This document shows positions 1-10,366 of a stretch of DNA of 54,867 nucleotides, piece after piece. Location of the stretch: NCBI RefSeq assembly GCF_014837065.1, contig NZ_JACSPP010000021.1, forward strand, positions 1 to 54,867, read 5' to 3'. Position 1 is the stretch's first letter. Every line of letters starts with the position of its first letter. The notes under the pieces are model-generated. The model was not told where the DNA came from. It saw nothing but the letters and a program-made list of their open reading frames with translations, and did no database searches. Position numbers and translations under genes: made by a program. This stretch comes from Phocaeicola intestinalis. GTDB lineage: Bacteria; Bacteroidota; Bacteroidia; Bacteroidales; Bacteroidaceae.

Positions 1-87
1 AATCGGGAAAACAGACCGGAAACAAACGCAAAAGAACCTGATAGAATATTACTTTATTGGAAAATTTAAACAGGCTCGTAGCCAATC

Positions 88-245
88 CGACTGAGGTGAA
101 AAACGCAGTAGTACTGCGTCAGCCGATGAAGTATATATCCGTAAGTGGATGCAGATATATTCAATCGCGAATGCAGTATATATTCAATCGCGGTTGCAGT
201 ATATATTCATTTTTCAGGGGTATTGGCTGTTTGCGGAGCTCATTT
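88..245. repeat. 23-bp tandem-repeat element, copy A
   Basis: Three tandem units of the type GCAGTATATATTCAATCGCG start at 151, 173 and 196 (spacing 22 and 23 bp). On the left they are flanked by a CGCAGTAGTACTGCG palindrome and a GATGAAGTATATATCC segment, on the right by ATTTTTCAGGGGTAT and TGGCTGTT. The whole arrangement recurs as the reverse complement at 10,027-10,258 with six units. It lies just downstream of the ligA stop. Bases 1-87 show no supportable gene. The overlapping small reading frame is repeat-encoded and was not called. Confidence 0.8.
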
Positions 246-250
246 TATTT

Positions 251-3028
<2,778 letters not shown>

Positions 3029-3073
3029 GATATTTCTTTACATTTATTTCAAATCTACATATTCACGAAAAAA

Positions 3074-3129
3074 GGCCACAGATTTATTTTTTCCTCTCTC
3101 TTGACAAAAAAGTAAAAAAATCTGTGGCC
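3074..3129. terminator. Bidirectional terminator between trmD and pyrD
   Basis: Arm GGCCACAGATT with a T tract (3074-3092) pairs with an A tract and AATCTGTGGCC (3114-3129). The A/T runs let it work for both convergent genes. Confidence 0.8.
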
Positions 3130-3179
3130 AATTATTTTATTTGCATTTTCAGTATGCCATTCGCATATGTAAATTATTT

Positions 3180-4091
3180 TTAATATTCCAACGCGCCGAT
3201 GATGTCACGAACTGAAGCAAATCCATGGCGGTCGAGATAGTCGTTGATACCTTCCGCTACTTTTACGGTTATAGCCGGATCAATGAAGTTGGCCGTACCT
3301 ATCTGTACGGCGGTTGCTCCAGCAAGCAGGAACTCCACGGCATCGCGGGCATTCATAATTCCACCTAACCCAATGACAGGTATCTTCACGGCTTTTGCTA
3401 CTTGCCATACCATGCGCAAGGCGATAGGCTTCACTGCTGCTCCACTCATCCCTCCAGTGATAGTGGATAAGACCGGTTTACGCTTTTCGGCATCTATTGC
3501 CATTCCCAGCAGCGTGTTGATGAGTGATACACTGTCTGCTCCGGCAGTTTCCACTGCACGCGCTATTTCTGTGATGTCGGTCACATTGGGCGACAGTTTC
3601 ACGATCAATGTCTTGTGATAAGCTTTTCGCACTGCAGATACAACCTCGGCGGCTCCATGAGCTGTTACTCCGAAAGCCATCCCACCTTGCTTGACATTCG
3701 GGCATGAGATGTTCAGCTCAATAGCCGGGATGCAGTCCAGGCCGTCGATAATGCTTGCTGTTTCCACATAATCCTCTATTTGCGATCCAGACACGTTCAC
3801 AATCATATTGGTACGGATGTCTTTGATTTGTGGGTAGATATGTTCTGCAAAATAATGCACCCCTTTGTTTTGTAGTCCCACAGCATTCAGCATGCCCATC
3901 GGTGTTTCCGCCATACGCGGATAAGGATTTCCTTCACGGTGATGAAGTGTCGTCCCCTTCACGATAATTCCTCCAATTTTCCCCAAATCCACAAAGTCTT
4001 GGAATTCAAGTCCGTAACCGAATGTTCCCGATGCAGTCATCACCGGATTCGATAAAGCCAGTTTTCCTATGTTTACACTTAAATCTGCCAT
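3180..4091 (-). CDS. pyrD: Dihydroorotate dehydrogenase, catalytic subunit (class 1B)
   Basis: Oxidises dihydroorotate to orotate in pyrimidine synthesis. The 303-residue FMN TIM-barrel carries the class 1 signature [11 protein letters not shown] with the catalytic cysteine at residue 130, and the C-terminal FMN phosphate loops IPVIGLGGI and [11 protein letters not shown]. It starts inside the last codons of pyrK (13-bp overlap), so the two are translationally coupled. The partner PyrK shows that this is the NAD-linked heterotetrameric type. Confidence 0.96.
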   Translation of the reverse strand: MADLSVNIGKLALSNPVMTASGTFGYGLEFQDFVDLGKIGGIIVKGTTLHHREGNPYPRMAETPMGMLNAVGLQNKGVHYFAEHIYPQIKDIRTNMIVNVSGSQIEDYVETASIIDGLDCIPAIELNISCPNVKQGGMAFGVTAHGAAEVVSAVRKAYHKTLIVKLSPNVTDITEIARAVETAGADSVSLINTLLGMAIDAEKRKPVLSTITGGMSGAAVKPIALRMVWQVAKAVKIPVIGLGGIMNARDAVEFLLAGATAVQIGTANFIDPAITVKVAEGINDYLDRHGFASVRDIIGALEY

Positions 4092-4855
4092 AATAGTTTC
4101 TTTATATTAAATACAGGACCTTCTTTACATACACACACATGACCATCCCGGGTGTTTTCCACACAGCAAAGGCAAGCCCCCACACCGCATGCCATCGTGT
4201 TCTCTAGCGACACTTCACACGCTATGCCCTGCTGATTGGCGTATTTGGCCACGGCCATCATCATTGGTTTAGGACCACATGTGCAGATTAGATCGAACGT
4301 ATTGTCTCTCAGTACACTGTGCATCGTAACATACCCTTTCTCTCCCATACTTCCGTCTTCGGTAGTAGTATGGACATCGCCCAATGCCTCGAACAAGTCC
4401 AGTTGCAACAAGTCATTCTTCGAGCGTGCTCCCAACAAGAATGTAGGTTTCAAGCCTTTCTTCAACAAAGTCTCGCCTAAATAAAGCAAAGGAGCCGTGC
4501 CTACACCTCCACCTATCAGCAACACCTTAGTAGCAGTGTCTTCTGGGACTGTAAAACCGTTTCCTAACGGCATGACCACATTAACTGTGTCCCCAGGATT
4601 CACGGTAGCCAATTTACGTGTACCATCACCAACCAGCTGAATCAAGAACCAGACCTCATTTTTCTGGCGGTCTACGTAATTAATAGAAATAGGACGACGC
4701 AGGAATGTCGTGTTCGAACCGTCTACCCGTATTTCGGCGAACTGCCCCGGAAGCATTTCAGGCAACGGCTCAGCCTGGGTCAACTTGAGTAATACATAGT
4801 TTGCATGCAAACGTATGTTTTCTGTAACAGTCAAATCAAGAATGTATTTCTTCAT
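4079..4855 (-). CDS. pyrK: Dihydroorotate dehydrogenase electron-transfer subunit
   Basis: Passes electrons from the FMN of PyrD through a [2Fe-2S] cluster and FAD to NAD+. The 258-residue protein has a ferredoxin-reductase fold: an FAD-binding RRPISI motif near residue 53, the NAD-binding GGGVGTAPL at 115-123, and a C-terminal cysteine cluster (C223, C228, C230/231, C241/243) that ligates the iron-sulfur cluster. First gene of the pyrK-pyrD pair. A 15-bp inverted repeat surrounding its likely promoter lies directly upstream. Confidence 0.95.
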   Translation of the reverse strand: MKKYILDLTVTENIRLHANYVLLKLTQAEPLPEMLPGQFAEIRVDGSNTTFLRRPISINYVDRQKNEVWFLIQLVGDGTRKLATVNPGDTVNVVMPLGNGFTVPEDTATKVLLIGGGVGTAPLLYLGETLLKKGLKPTFLLGARSKNDLLQLDLFEALGDVHTTTEDGSMGEKGYVTMHSVLRDNTFDLICTCGPKPMMMAVAKYANQQGIACEVSLENTMACGVGACLCCVENTRDGHVCVCKEGPVFNIKKLLWQI

Positions 4856-4861
4856 AAAATA

Positions 4862-4910
4862 AATTGAGGTAAATTCGTTTCACAGTACAAAGATAACGAA
4901 TTTACCTCAA
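4862..4910. promoter_or_regulatory. 15-bp inverted repeat enclosing the pyrK -7 box
   Basis: ATTGAGGTAAATTCG (4862-4876) and its exact complement (4896-4910) flank a 19-bp loop. On the minus strand the loop holds TATCTTTG (4887-4894), a TAnnTTTG -7 box only 32 bp from the pyrK ATG. The structure could be an operator over the promoter, the terminator of the upstream XRE gene, or both. Confidence 0.6.
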
Positions 4911-4958
4911 TCTATAGAGAAAACTCCATCGCTTTTGCCCATCCACTTCCACAGATAA

Positions 4959-5411
4959 TCAAGATTTCTCTGGCCTGAATACCTGATATGTTCCATTATC
5001 AAAGAAAATACGTATTTCAACTATTTTCGGATGAGGTTTTTCTATATATTTAATTTCTTCTTTTACAGTGTTTTGCATACCATTTCCTGGAGTGGAAGAC
5101 GCGTTTTCCTTGCGAAAATCAAAACGAACCGGATATCCGCTTGCATTTTCTGGATTCTCATTGCTGTACAGACGGCTATTTCCATCTGTGGTACCTTCTT
5201 CAACGACTTTCATTTCACCTTCACCATAAAGCAACCAATTCAAGTTAATAGAAGGATAAGCCTTGTGAATGCGCATGACCACTTCCAGGCTAGGTTTATT
5301 CCGCTCTGTCAATATGTGCGACAGAGAAGATGTCGATATGCCTATTTTTTCAGCAAATTCGGCATTGGTTAACAACTCCTCTTGTATGATTTGTAAAATA
5401 CGGTCTTTCAT
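4959..5411 (-). CDS. XRE-family helix-turn-helix regulator
   Basis: A 150-residue DNA-binding protein. Residues about 5-65 form a Cro/C1-type helix-turn-helix domain (NAEFAEKIGISTSSLSHIL, then NKPSLEVVMRI), followed by NWLLYGEGEM, a common end to this domain in Bacteroidales regulators. The C-terminal half is polar, and its last 25 residues (IVEIRIFFDNGTYQVFRPEK) look like a small beta domain of unknown role. It is not a phage module: no integrase or structural genes lie nearby. Several TTACA-N2-TGTAA palindromes upstream suggest autoregulation. The target genes are unknown. Confidence 0.85.
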   Translation of the reverse strand: MKDRILQIIQEELLTNAEFAEKIGISTSSLSHILTERNKPSLEVVMRIHKAYPSINLNWLLYGEGEMKVVEEGTTDGNSRLYSNENPENASGYPVRFDFRKENASSTPGNGMQNTVKEEIKYIEKPHPKIVEIRIFFDNGTYQVFRPEKS

Positions 5412-5440
5412 TATAATTATTTGTGTATATAATCTTAATG

Positions 5441-5558
5441 ATTACAAATGTAATGCTTTTTATTTTCATTTGCAAATTTACATATGGAAAAACAAATAAC
5501 AAAATTACATAACCATGAATTACATTTGTAATCACATCTAATGTTTACATCTGTAAAC
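5441..5558. promoter_or_regulatory. Cluster of three TTACA-N2-TGTAA palindromes
   Basis: ATTACAAATGTAAT (5441-5454), ATTACATTTGTAAT (5519-5532) and GTTTACATCTGTAAAC (5543-5558) have perfect arms of 6-7 bp and a 2-nt centre. A further perfect palindrome, ATTTGCAAAT, sits at 5468-5477. The first site is 30 bp upstream of the XRE start codon, where a promoter is expected. Weaker copies follow at 5639-5669 (arms 17 bp apart), 5814-5825 and 5863-5879. Confidence 0.6.
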
Positions 5559-6330
5559 CATCAATTTCAAGTTCTTTTTAACTTTAACAAATTCATATAA
5601 ACTACTAGGATACAGATTATTATACTATAATTTTGATTGTTTACACTTCGATAGTATAGAAATGTAAACAGTTATTTAATGCCATATAAAATATTATTTC
5701 ATTAATTCTTCATAGATTGTTGGGTTTTAGCCTATTATTCTGTGTATAAACACATTGTATAAATTATCATGTACATTTATAAAAGTACACAATATAACCA
5801 TAAGACTATGTATTTACATTTGTACTACAGTCTAAACAAATATACATATCGATTCATGGCATTTACAAATACAAATGTATTTTAGGTTTATCGGAGCAAA
5901 AATGTAGAAATGTATATGTCTGAATGTAAAAAAGCCCGAATCTATTCTTTAAGATTCATCAGAATAATGATGTGCAAAATAAAGATATATTCATAGCCAT
6001 TTCAGTTATCTTCATAGCTTGTAAAAGCTATCTGGAGTGGCTTATGAATATATCTTCGTCTGGTAGGCAATATTGGTTGAGAAAAGAATGGCAAAATCAC
6101 ACAAGCCACGGAAGCAAATCAACTTTTCATCTTTCCGGAAATGTGTTTCTTTAGAAATTGGATGCAGGGATTAATTTTGCACAAATACCCCGATGTTGAA
6201 GATATTCTCTTCTCAAGATCGGATAACCCTCTCCGTTACCGAGGATACATCTGCATAATTTTACAGATACGTTTGCCCTTGGACCGTGGGTATTGTGACT
6301 TTGCCTTGATTGACTTCAGCCGGACTGCAA
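5559..6330. other. Gene-poor, A+T-rich intergenic region
   Basis: No convincing gene is seen between the XRE operators and the end of holA. The stretch holds weak TTACA/TGTAA half-sites up to about 5880, a small GAATCT...AGATTC hairpin at 5938-5957, the long hairpin at 5982-6056, and short hairpins such as ATCTG...CAGAT near 6248-6270. Short reading frames on either strand have no recognisable motifs and cross these structures. Confidence 0.5.
5982..6056. repeat. Long imperfect hairpin, about 75 bp
   Basis: The outer arms AAGATATATTCAT and ATGAATATATCTT pair over 13 bp. They continue through AGCCA/TGGCT after a one-base bulge, and an inner ATAGCTT/AAGCTAT stem closes on a GTAA loop. It lies alone in a gene-poor region, about 275 bp downstream of holA. 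It could be a small mobile-element remnant, an RNA element or a processing site. Confidence 0.55.
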
Positions 6331-7347
6331 TCAATGAAGAATTTGATAAATCAGTTCACGCAACAATTCCCCGTCGGAAACCGAAGCGTTGTTCACACCT
6401 TTCGAACGAACATCGCATTGACGGATGCATTCGATAATCTTCATTACTTTTACTCCCGAATAGTGTTTCATGGCAGCCAGGTAATCGCGTGCTTGCCACG
6501 GGGATCGCAGGCTAAGTTGAGCGGCCACTCCCTCTTCATTTTTTTGGGGAGCATAGTATGCCAACATCAGGTTGGCAAAGAAATTAAACAATACAGCCAG
6601 CGTAACCTGCAACGGATTGTGTTTTGGATTTTCTTCAAAATATTTTACTATTCGATTCGCTTTGAATACGTCTTTTACGATTAATGCATTCCGCAATTCG
6701 AAATTATTAAAGTCCTTACTGATGCCGATATTCTGTTCTATCTGTTCGGGTGTAATCCGCCGTTGTCCCTTGGGAAGCGTGATAATTAATTTTTCCAACT
6801 CGCCTGCCATTCGGTTCAAATCCGTCCCTACAAATTCTGCCATCATTTCTGAGGCTTTTGGCTCAATTTCCACTTGACGGCGTTTTAAATAAGATGCGAT
6901 AAACCCTGGAAGTTGAGTGTCTTTCAGCTTCCGGGATTCGAACAGCACACCTACCTTTTCCAGTTCTGCTGTCAGCTTTTTTCTACGATCTAATGCGCCG
7001 TGTTTATAGCAAAATACCAGAATGGTAGAAAGCATCGGCTTTTGCAGATAATACGTCAACTCGTCCAAGTTCTTTAAGTTTTGTGCTTCGCGAACTACAA
7101 CCACCTGGTATTTCGACATCATCGGATACCTTCTTGCCGCGTTAATAACAGAAGCTATATCTGTGTCTGTTCCATATACTACGGTCTGGTTAAACTCTTT
7201 CTCCGACTCTGTTAAAACGTATTGCATGATGTATTCGGATATGCGGTCGATATAGTAATCCTCTTCTCCCATCAGGAAATACACGGGAGCATAGTTTTTA
7301 TTTTTCAGGTTGCGGGCTATTTCTTCGTAAGTTATTTCTTTTGCCAT
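6331..7347 (-). CDS. holA: DNA polymerase III subunit delta HolA
   Basis: Clamp-loader subunit that opens the beta sliding clamp. The 338-residue protein has the family's N-terminal AAA-like domain (PVYFLMGEEDYYIDRI at about 21-36), the IEPKASEMMAEFVGTDL segment of the middle region, and a C-terminal helical domain. As usual for delta it lacks a functional Walker A motif. Its start lies 56 bp from the divergent HsdR-N gene, so the two promoters share one short interval. Confidence 0.93.
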   Translation of the reverse strand: MAKEITYEEIARNLKNKNYAPVYFLMGEEDYYIDRISEYIMQYVLTESEKEFNQTVVYGTDTDIASVINAARRYPMMSKYQVVVVREAQNLKNLDELTYYLQKPMLSTILVFCYKHGALDRRKKLTAELEKVGVLFESRKLKDTQLPGFIASYLKRRQVEIEPKASEMMAEFVGTDLNRMAGELEKLIITLPKGQRRITPEQIEQNIGISKDFNNFELRNALIVKDVFKANRIVKYFEENPKHNPLQVTLAVLFNFFANLMLAYYAPQKNEEGVAAQLSLRSPWQARDYLAAMKHYSGVKVMKIIECIRQCDVRSKGVNNASVSDGELLRELIYQILH

Positions 7348-7356
7348 ACTTTTTTG

Positions 7357-7364
7357 TAACTTTG
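7357..7364 (+). promoter_or_regulatory. -7 box for the HsdR-N-like gene
   Basis: TAACTTTG matches TAnnTTTG, 39 bp before the ATG at 7404, in the short divergent interval with holA. Confidence 0.45.
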
Positions 7365-7403
7365 TATGATAAATTATTCACGCTATTCATACAAAGATAT
7401 AAA

Positions 7404-7853
7404 ATGTTGGAATTAAACTTACCTCCTTATCCGTTTAAAATTGCTAACAAAGACGGGAAAAAATTCATATTCGATGTGTTACGCAAGAAATATGTTACCC
7501 TTACACCCGAAGAATGGGTGCGGCAGCATTTCACTCACTATTTGCTGGAGCACAAAGGTTATCCTTGGGGATTGCTGGCTAATGAAATCCAATTGAATCT
7601 GAACGGAATGAAAAGGCGGTGCGATACGGTGCTTTATAACCGCAATCTGACCGCCCGGATGATTATAGAATATAAAGCCCCAAATGTGGAAATCACGCAA
7701 GCTGTATTCGACCAAATTACGCGTTATAATATGGTGCTGAAAGTAGAATATCTGATTGTGAGCAATGGAATCCACCATTATTGTTGCCACATTGATTATG
7801 CAACGCACTCTTATACATTCTTGCCCACCGTACCGGCGTATGAGGAACTATGA
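7404..7853 (+). CDS. Type I restriction enzyme R N-terminal domain protein, stand-alone
   Basis: A 149-residue single-domain protein that matches only the nuclease-like N-terminus of HsdR (HSDR_N_2 type). A PD-(D/E)xK-like pattern is visible: the acidic segment around KRRCDTVLYNR (residues about 73-83), then IIEYKAPN (about 90-97) with the E-x-K pair, and a Q in FDQITRYN. No motor domain, HsdM or HsdS is present, so it is not a complete restriction system. The ATG at 7404 (MLELNLPPYPF) is preferred over an upstream in-frame ATG because it fits the family start and the promoter position. It probably cleaves or binds nucleic acid; its real role is unknown. Confidence 0.85.
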   Translation: MLELNLPPYPFKIANKDGKKFIFDVLRKKYVTLTPEEWVRQHFTHYLLEHKGYPWGLLANEIQLNLNGMKRRCDTVLYNRNLTARMIIEYKAPNVEITQAVFDQITRYNMVLKVEYLIVSNGIHHYCCHIDYATHSYTFLPTVPAYEEL

Positions 7854-7863
7854 ATGAAAAGAA

Positions 7864-7909
7864 TCGCCCCAACGGACAAAGCTCAAGATGTCTTTGCTCG
7901 CTGGGGCGA
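7864..7909. terminator. Bidirectional terminator hairpin
   Basis: TCGCCCCA (7864-7871) pairs with TGGGGCGA (7902-7909), with an inner CAAAG/CTTTG stem. It lies between two converging genes. Confidence 0.7.
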
Positions 7910-7932
7910 CCCATATATTTTGCAGGTAAAAA

Positions 7933-8724
7933 TCATTTCACTTTTGTTTCCAAGTGTCTTTCAGGCATTACTCCTGCCAGTTCCGGGTCAATCATGATGC
8001 GTCCACAATATTCACACACAATGATTTTCTTTCGCATACGGATGTCCAATTGTTTTTGAGGCGGAATCTTATTAAAGCATCCCCCACATGCATCACGCTG
8101 CACATAAGTAATTCCCAATCCGTTTCGAGAGTTTTTACGAATGCGCTTGAATGCCTGAAGCAAACGCGGTTCGATAGTTGCTTCCAACGCTTTTGCCTTG
8201 TCGCGGAGTTTTTCCTCTTCCTGTTTAGTCTCAGAAATGATTTCATCCAATTCATTTTTCTTCATCTCCAAGTCTTTCTTTCTTTCTTCCAGGGTATGTG
8301 TGTTCTTTTCTATTTCCTCTTGTTTTGATTCGATAGAAGAGGTATACTCTCTGATGCGTTTTTCACACAATTCCACTTCCAAGGTTTGGAATTCGATTTC
8401 CTTTGTCAGCACATCATATTCACGATTATTACGCACATTGTCTTGTTGTGCTTTGTATTTATCGATTGAAGCCTTGGCTGTTTCAATTTCAATACGCTTG
8501 GTAGCAACGTTCGATTTCAATTCTTCTATTTCACCTTTAATCTTTTCGATGCGGGTGCTTAAGCCTGTCACTTCATCTTCCAAGTCTTGTACTTCCAACG
8601 GAAGTTCACCTCTTAAAGTCTTGATTTTGTCAATTTCAGACAACATGGTCTGCAATTGGTACAAAGCTTTCAGTTTTTCCTCCACACTCAGTTCACTAGG
8701 ATCTTTTTTTACTTCTTTCGCCAT
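7933..8724 (-). CDS. Coiled-coil protein with C4 zinc ribbon (CT398/DUF164 type)
   Basis: A 263-residue protein. Residues about 10-195 are almost entirely heptad-rich and charged (long antiparallel coiled coil). They are followed by a zinc ribbon with C213, C216, C237 and C240 (CGGC ... CEYC) and GRIMIDPELA. This is the layout of the widespread CT398-like family, which binds nucleic acid or acts as an adaptor in several bacteria; the exact role here is not known. It is 6 bp downstream of the Nif3-like gene, a pairing commonly seen in Bacteroidales, and surely cotranscribed. Confidence 0.88.
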   Translation of the reverse strand: MAKEVKKDPSELSVEEKLKALYQLQTMLSEIDKIKTLRGELPLEVQDLEDEVTGLSTRIEKIKGEIEELKSNVATKRIEIETAKASIDKYKAQQDNVRNNREYDVLTKEIEFQTLEVELCEKRIREYTSSIESKQEEIEKNTHTLEERKKDLEMKKNELDEIISETKQEEEKLRDKAKALEATIEPRLLQAFKRIRKNSRNGLGITYVQRDACGGCFNKIPPQKQLDIRMRKKIIVCEYCGRIMIDPELAGVMPERHLETKVK

Positions 8725-8730
8725 AATGCT

Positions 8731-9825
8731 TTATAAATATTTAATCGGATTTGTATTGATTCGGGTCATACGAAGTTCCAATGATGGGAATTTTTTCTCT
8801 AATAAAGAACAAATCAATTCTTTAGTGTATTGTTCGCTTTCGTAATGGCCTATTTCTGCAATCAAAATACTATTCTCATAATAAAAATAATCGTGATACT
8901 TCACTTCGCCTGTTATAAACACATCAGCCTGACTGGCTATAGCACGTGGCAGCAGAAATGCTCCCGCTCCTCCACACAAAGCTACATTTCGGATTAACCT
9001 TCCTGTCAGCCGCGAATGTTTCACGCAGCCTGCTTCAAAAATCTGCTTGACGCGACGCAGGAAGTCACCTTCTGTTTCCGGTTCTTCCAAGACACCTATG
9101 ATGCCTGCCCCTGCCTGGTTCCATTTGTTTTGCACCGGATAAAAATCAAATGCCGGTTCTTCATAAGGATGGGCTGCCAATAAAGCTTTGGTTACTACAT
9201 CCCGCTTATACACCGGAAGAATGGTTTCTATCCGCATCTCTTCTTCGTGATGTAATTCACCTATTTTACCACAATAAGGATGTGTACCGTTTCCAGCCCG
9301 GAATGTCCCGATTCCTTCTATATTATAACTACAAGCATCATAGTTGCCTATACAACCGCAACCAGCTCCAAACAGAGCATCACGTACTTGGTTGACGTGT
9401 TTCATCGGTACGAATGTCACCAGCTTCAATAATGCGTTTTCTCTAGGCTCTAATACACGCACTTGCCTCAATCCTATTTTTTCTGCAATCTTATAATTTA
9501 CTCCCAACAAAGCATTGTCCAAATTGGTATGCATCGAATAAATTACAATATCGTTCTTAATAGCCTTAATAACGCATCGCTCCACATAGTCTTTACCCGT
9601 AACCGACTTGAATCCTTTAAAGATAAGCGGATGGTGTGATACTATCAAATTATATCCCAAAGCTATTGCTTCGTCCACCACAGCTTCAGTCACGTCCAAA
9701 CACAACAAAGCCCCTGTAACCTCCGCGTCTGTCAATCCGATTTGCAAACCGGCATTATCAAAACCGTCTTGCAAAGGCAGAGGCGCGAACATCTCAAGGG
9801 CATTCAAAACTTCCTTAATCTTCAT
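8731..9825 (-). CDS. Nif3-like dinuclear metal-centre protein
   Basis: A 364-residue protein of the NIF3/YqfO family, which forms toroidal hexamers with a dinuclear metal site. Metal-ligand motifs are visible: SHHPLIFKG (H64/H65), YSMHTNLDN (H99, D103) and, near the C-terminus, a GHYESE segment. The length reflects the additional central PII/CutA-like insert (about residues 130-230) found in YqfO-type members. Family members have been linked to GTP cyclohydrolase-like or metal-dependent activity, but no firm function exists. First gene of a two-gene unit with the zinc-ribbon gene. Confidence 0.9.
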   Translation of the reverse strand: MKIKEVLNALEMFAPLPLQDGFDNAGLQIGLTDAEVTGALLCLDVTEAVVDEAIALGYNLIVSHHPLIFKGFKSVTGKDYVERCVIKAIKNDIVIYSMHTNLDNALLGVNYKIAEKIGLRQVRVLEPRENALLKLVTFVPMKHVNQVRDALFGAGCGCIGNYDACSYNIEGIGTFRAGNGTHPYCGKIGELHHEEEMRIETILPVYKRDVVTKALLAAHPYEEPAFDFYPVQNKWNQAGAGIIGVLEEPETEGDFLRRVKQIFEAGCVKHSRLTGRLIRNVALCGGAGAFLLPRAIASQADVFITGEVKYHDYFYYENSILIAEIGHYESEQYTKELICSLLEKKFPSLELRMTRINTNPIKYL

Positions 9826-9843
9826 GTCTCAAAAAAAATCGTA

Positions 9844-9851
9844 CAAAAATA
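9844..9851 (-). promoter_or_regulatory. -7 box for the Nif3-like gene
   Basis: On the minus strand TATTTTTG fits TAnnTTTG, 18 bp before the start codon. Confidence 0.45.
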
Positions 9852-10026
9852 ATAAAAAACTGTGATATATTAAAAAGTAAACCGCTTAGATTTACATAAC
9901 ATTAACGCATAAGCGAAATTGGAATATAAAAGACGGGTGTGTGGAAGCTGTACATGCTTTCTCAACAGATGAAACTGACGGACTGTTTGCCTGCCGATTA
10001 TTTGCCTGGATTATCGGGAAGGATTA

Positions 10027-10258
10027 AATATGTCCGCCAACAGCCAATATATACCCCTGAAAAATGAATATATACTGCATCCGCGGTTGAATATATACTG
10101 CATCTGCGATTGAATATATACTGCATCTGCGATTGAATATATACTGCATCTGCGGTTGCATATATACTGCATCTGCGGTTGAATATATACTGCATTCGCC
10201 TATGGATATAACTTCATCGGCAAACGCAGTATTACTGCGTTTTCAACTCGGTCAGATT
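10027..10258. repeat. 23-bp tandem-repeat element, copy B (inverted relative to copy A)
   Basis: Six units of exactly 23 bp start at 10065, 10088, 10111, 10134, 10157 and 10180, with consensus TGAATATATACTGCATCTGC plus GRT. Flanks match copy A in reverse: CAGCCAATATATACCCC and TGAAAAA on one side, GGATATAACTTCATCGG and the CGCAGTATTACTGCG palindrome on the other. Units abut directly without spacers, so it is not a CRISPR array. The interval 9826-10366 holds only this element, the nif3 promoter and the nqr terminator. Confidence 0.85.
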
Positions 10259-10279
10259 CGCTAAAGGACATTCATAAAA

Positions 10280-10322
10280 ATATCAAGGAGAATCAGAAAC
10301 TTACGTTGATTCTCCTTGATAT
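10280..10322 (-). terminator. Terminator of the nqr operon
   Basis: Perfect 16-bp arms ATATCAAGGAGAATCA (10280-10295) and complement (10307-10322) with an 11-nt loop. On the minus strand the stem is followed by a TTTTTAT tract, 45 bp after the nqrF stop. Confidence 0.85.
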
Positions 10323-10366
10323 TCAAAGCACCTGTTTAGAACTGTTTTTGATTAAAGCTCTTTATC

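Noticed and set aside
5972..6437. Two overlapping plus-strand ORFs between the XRE gene and holA
   Set aside because: They cross the long hairpin, lack recognisable motifs, and the second runs antisense into holA.
9998..10195. Minus-strand small ORF made of MQYIFNRR-like repeats
   Set aside because: It is encoded by the 23-bp tandem units read in rotating frames, has no start context and does not recur at copy A with the same frame.
10065..10202. Possible CRISPR array
   Set aside because: The 23-bp units abut with no unique spacers, and no cas genes are near.
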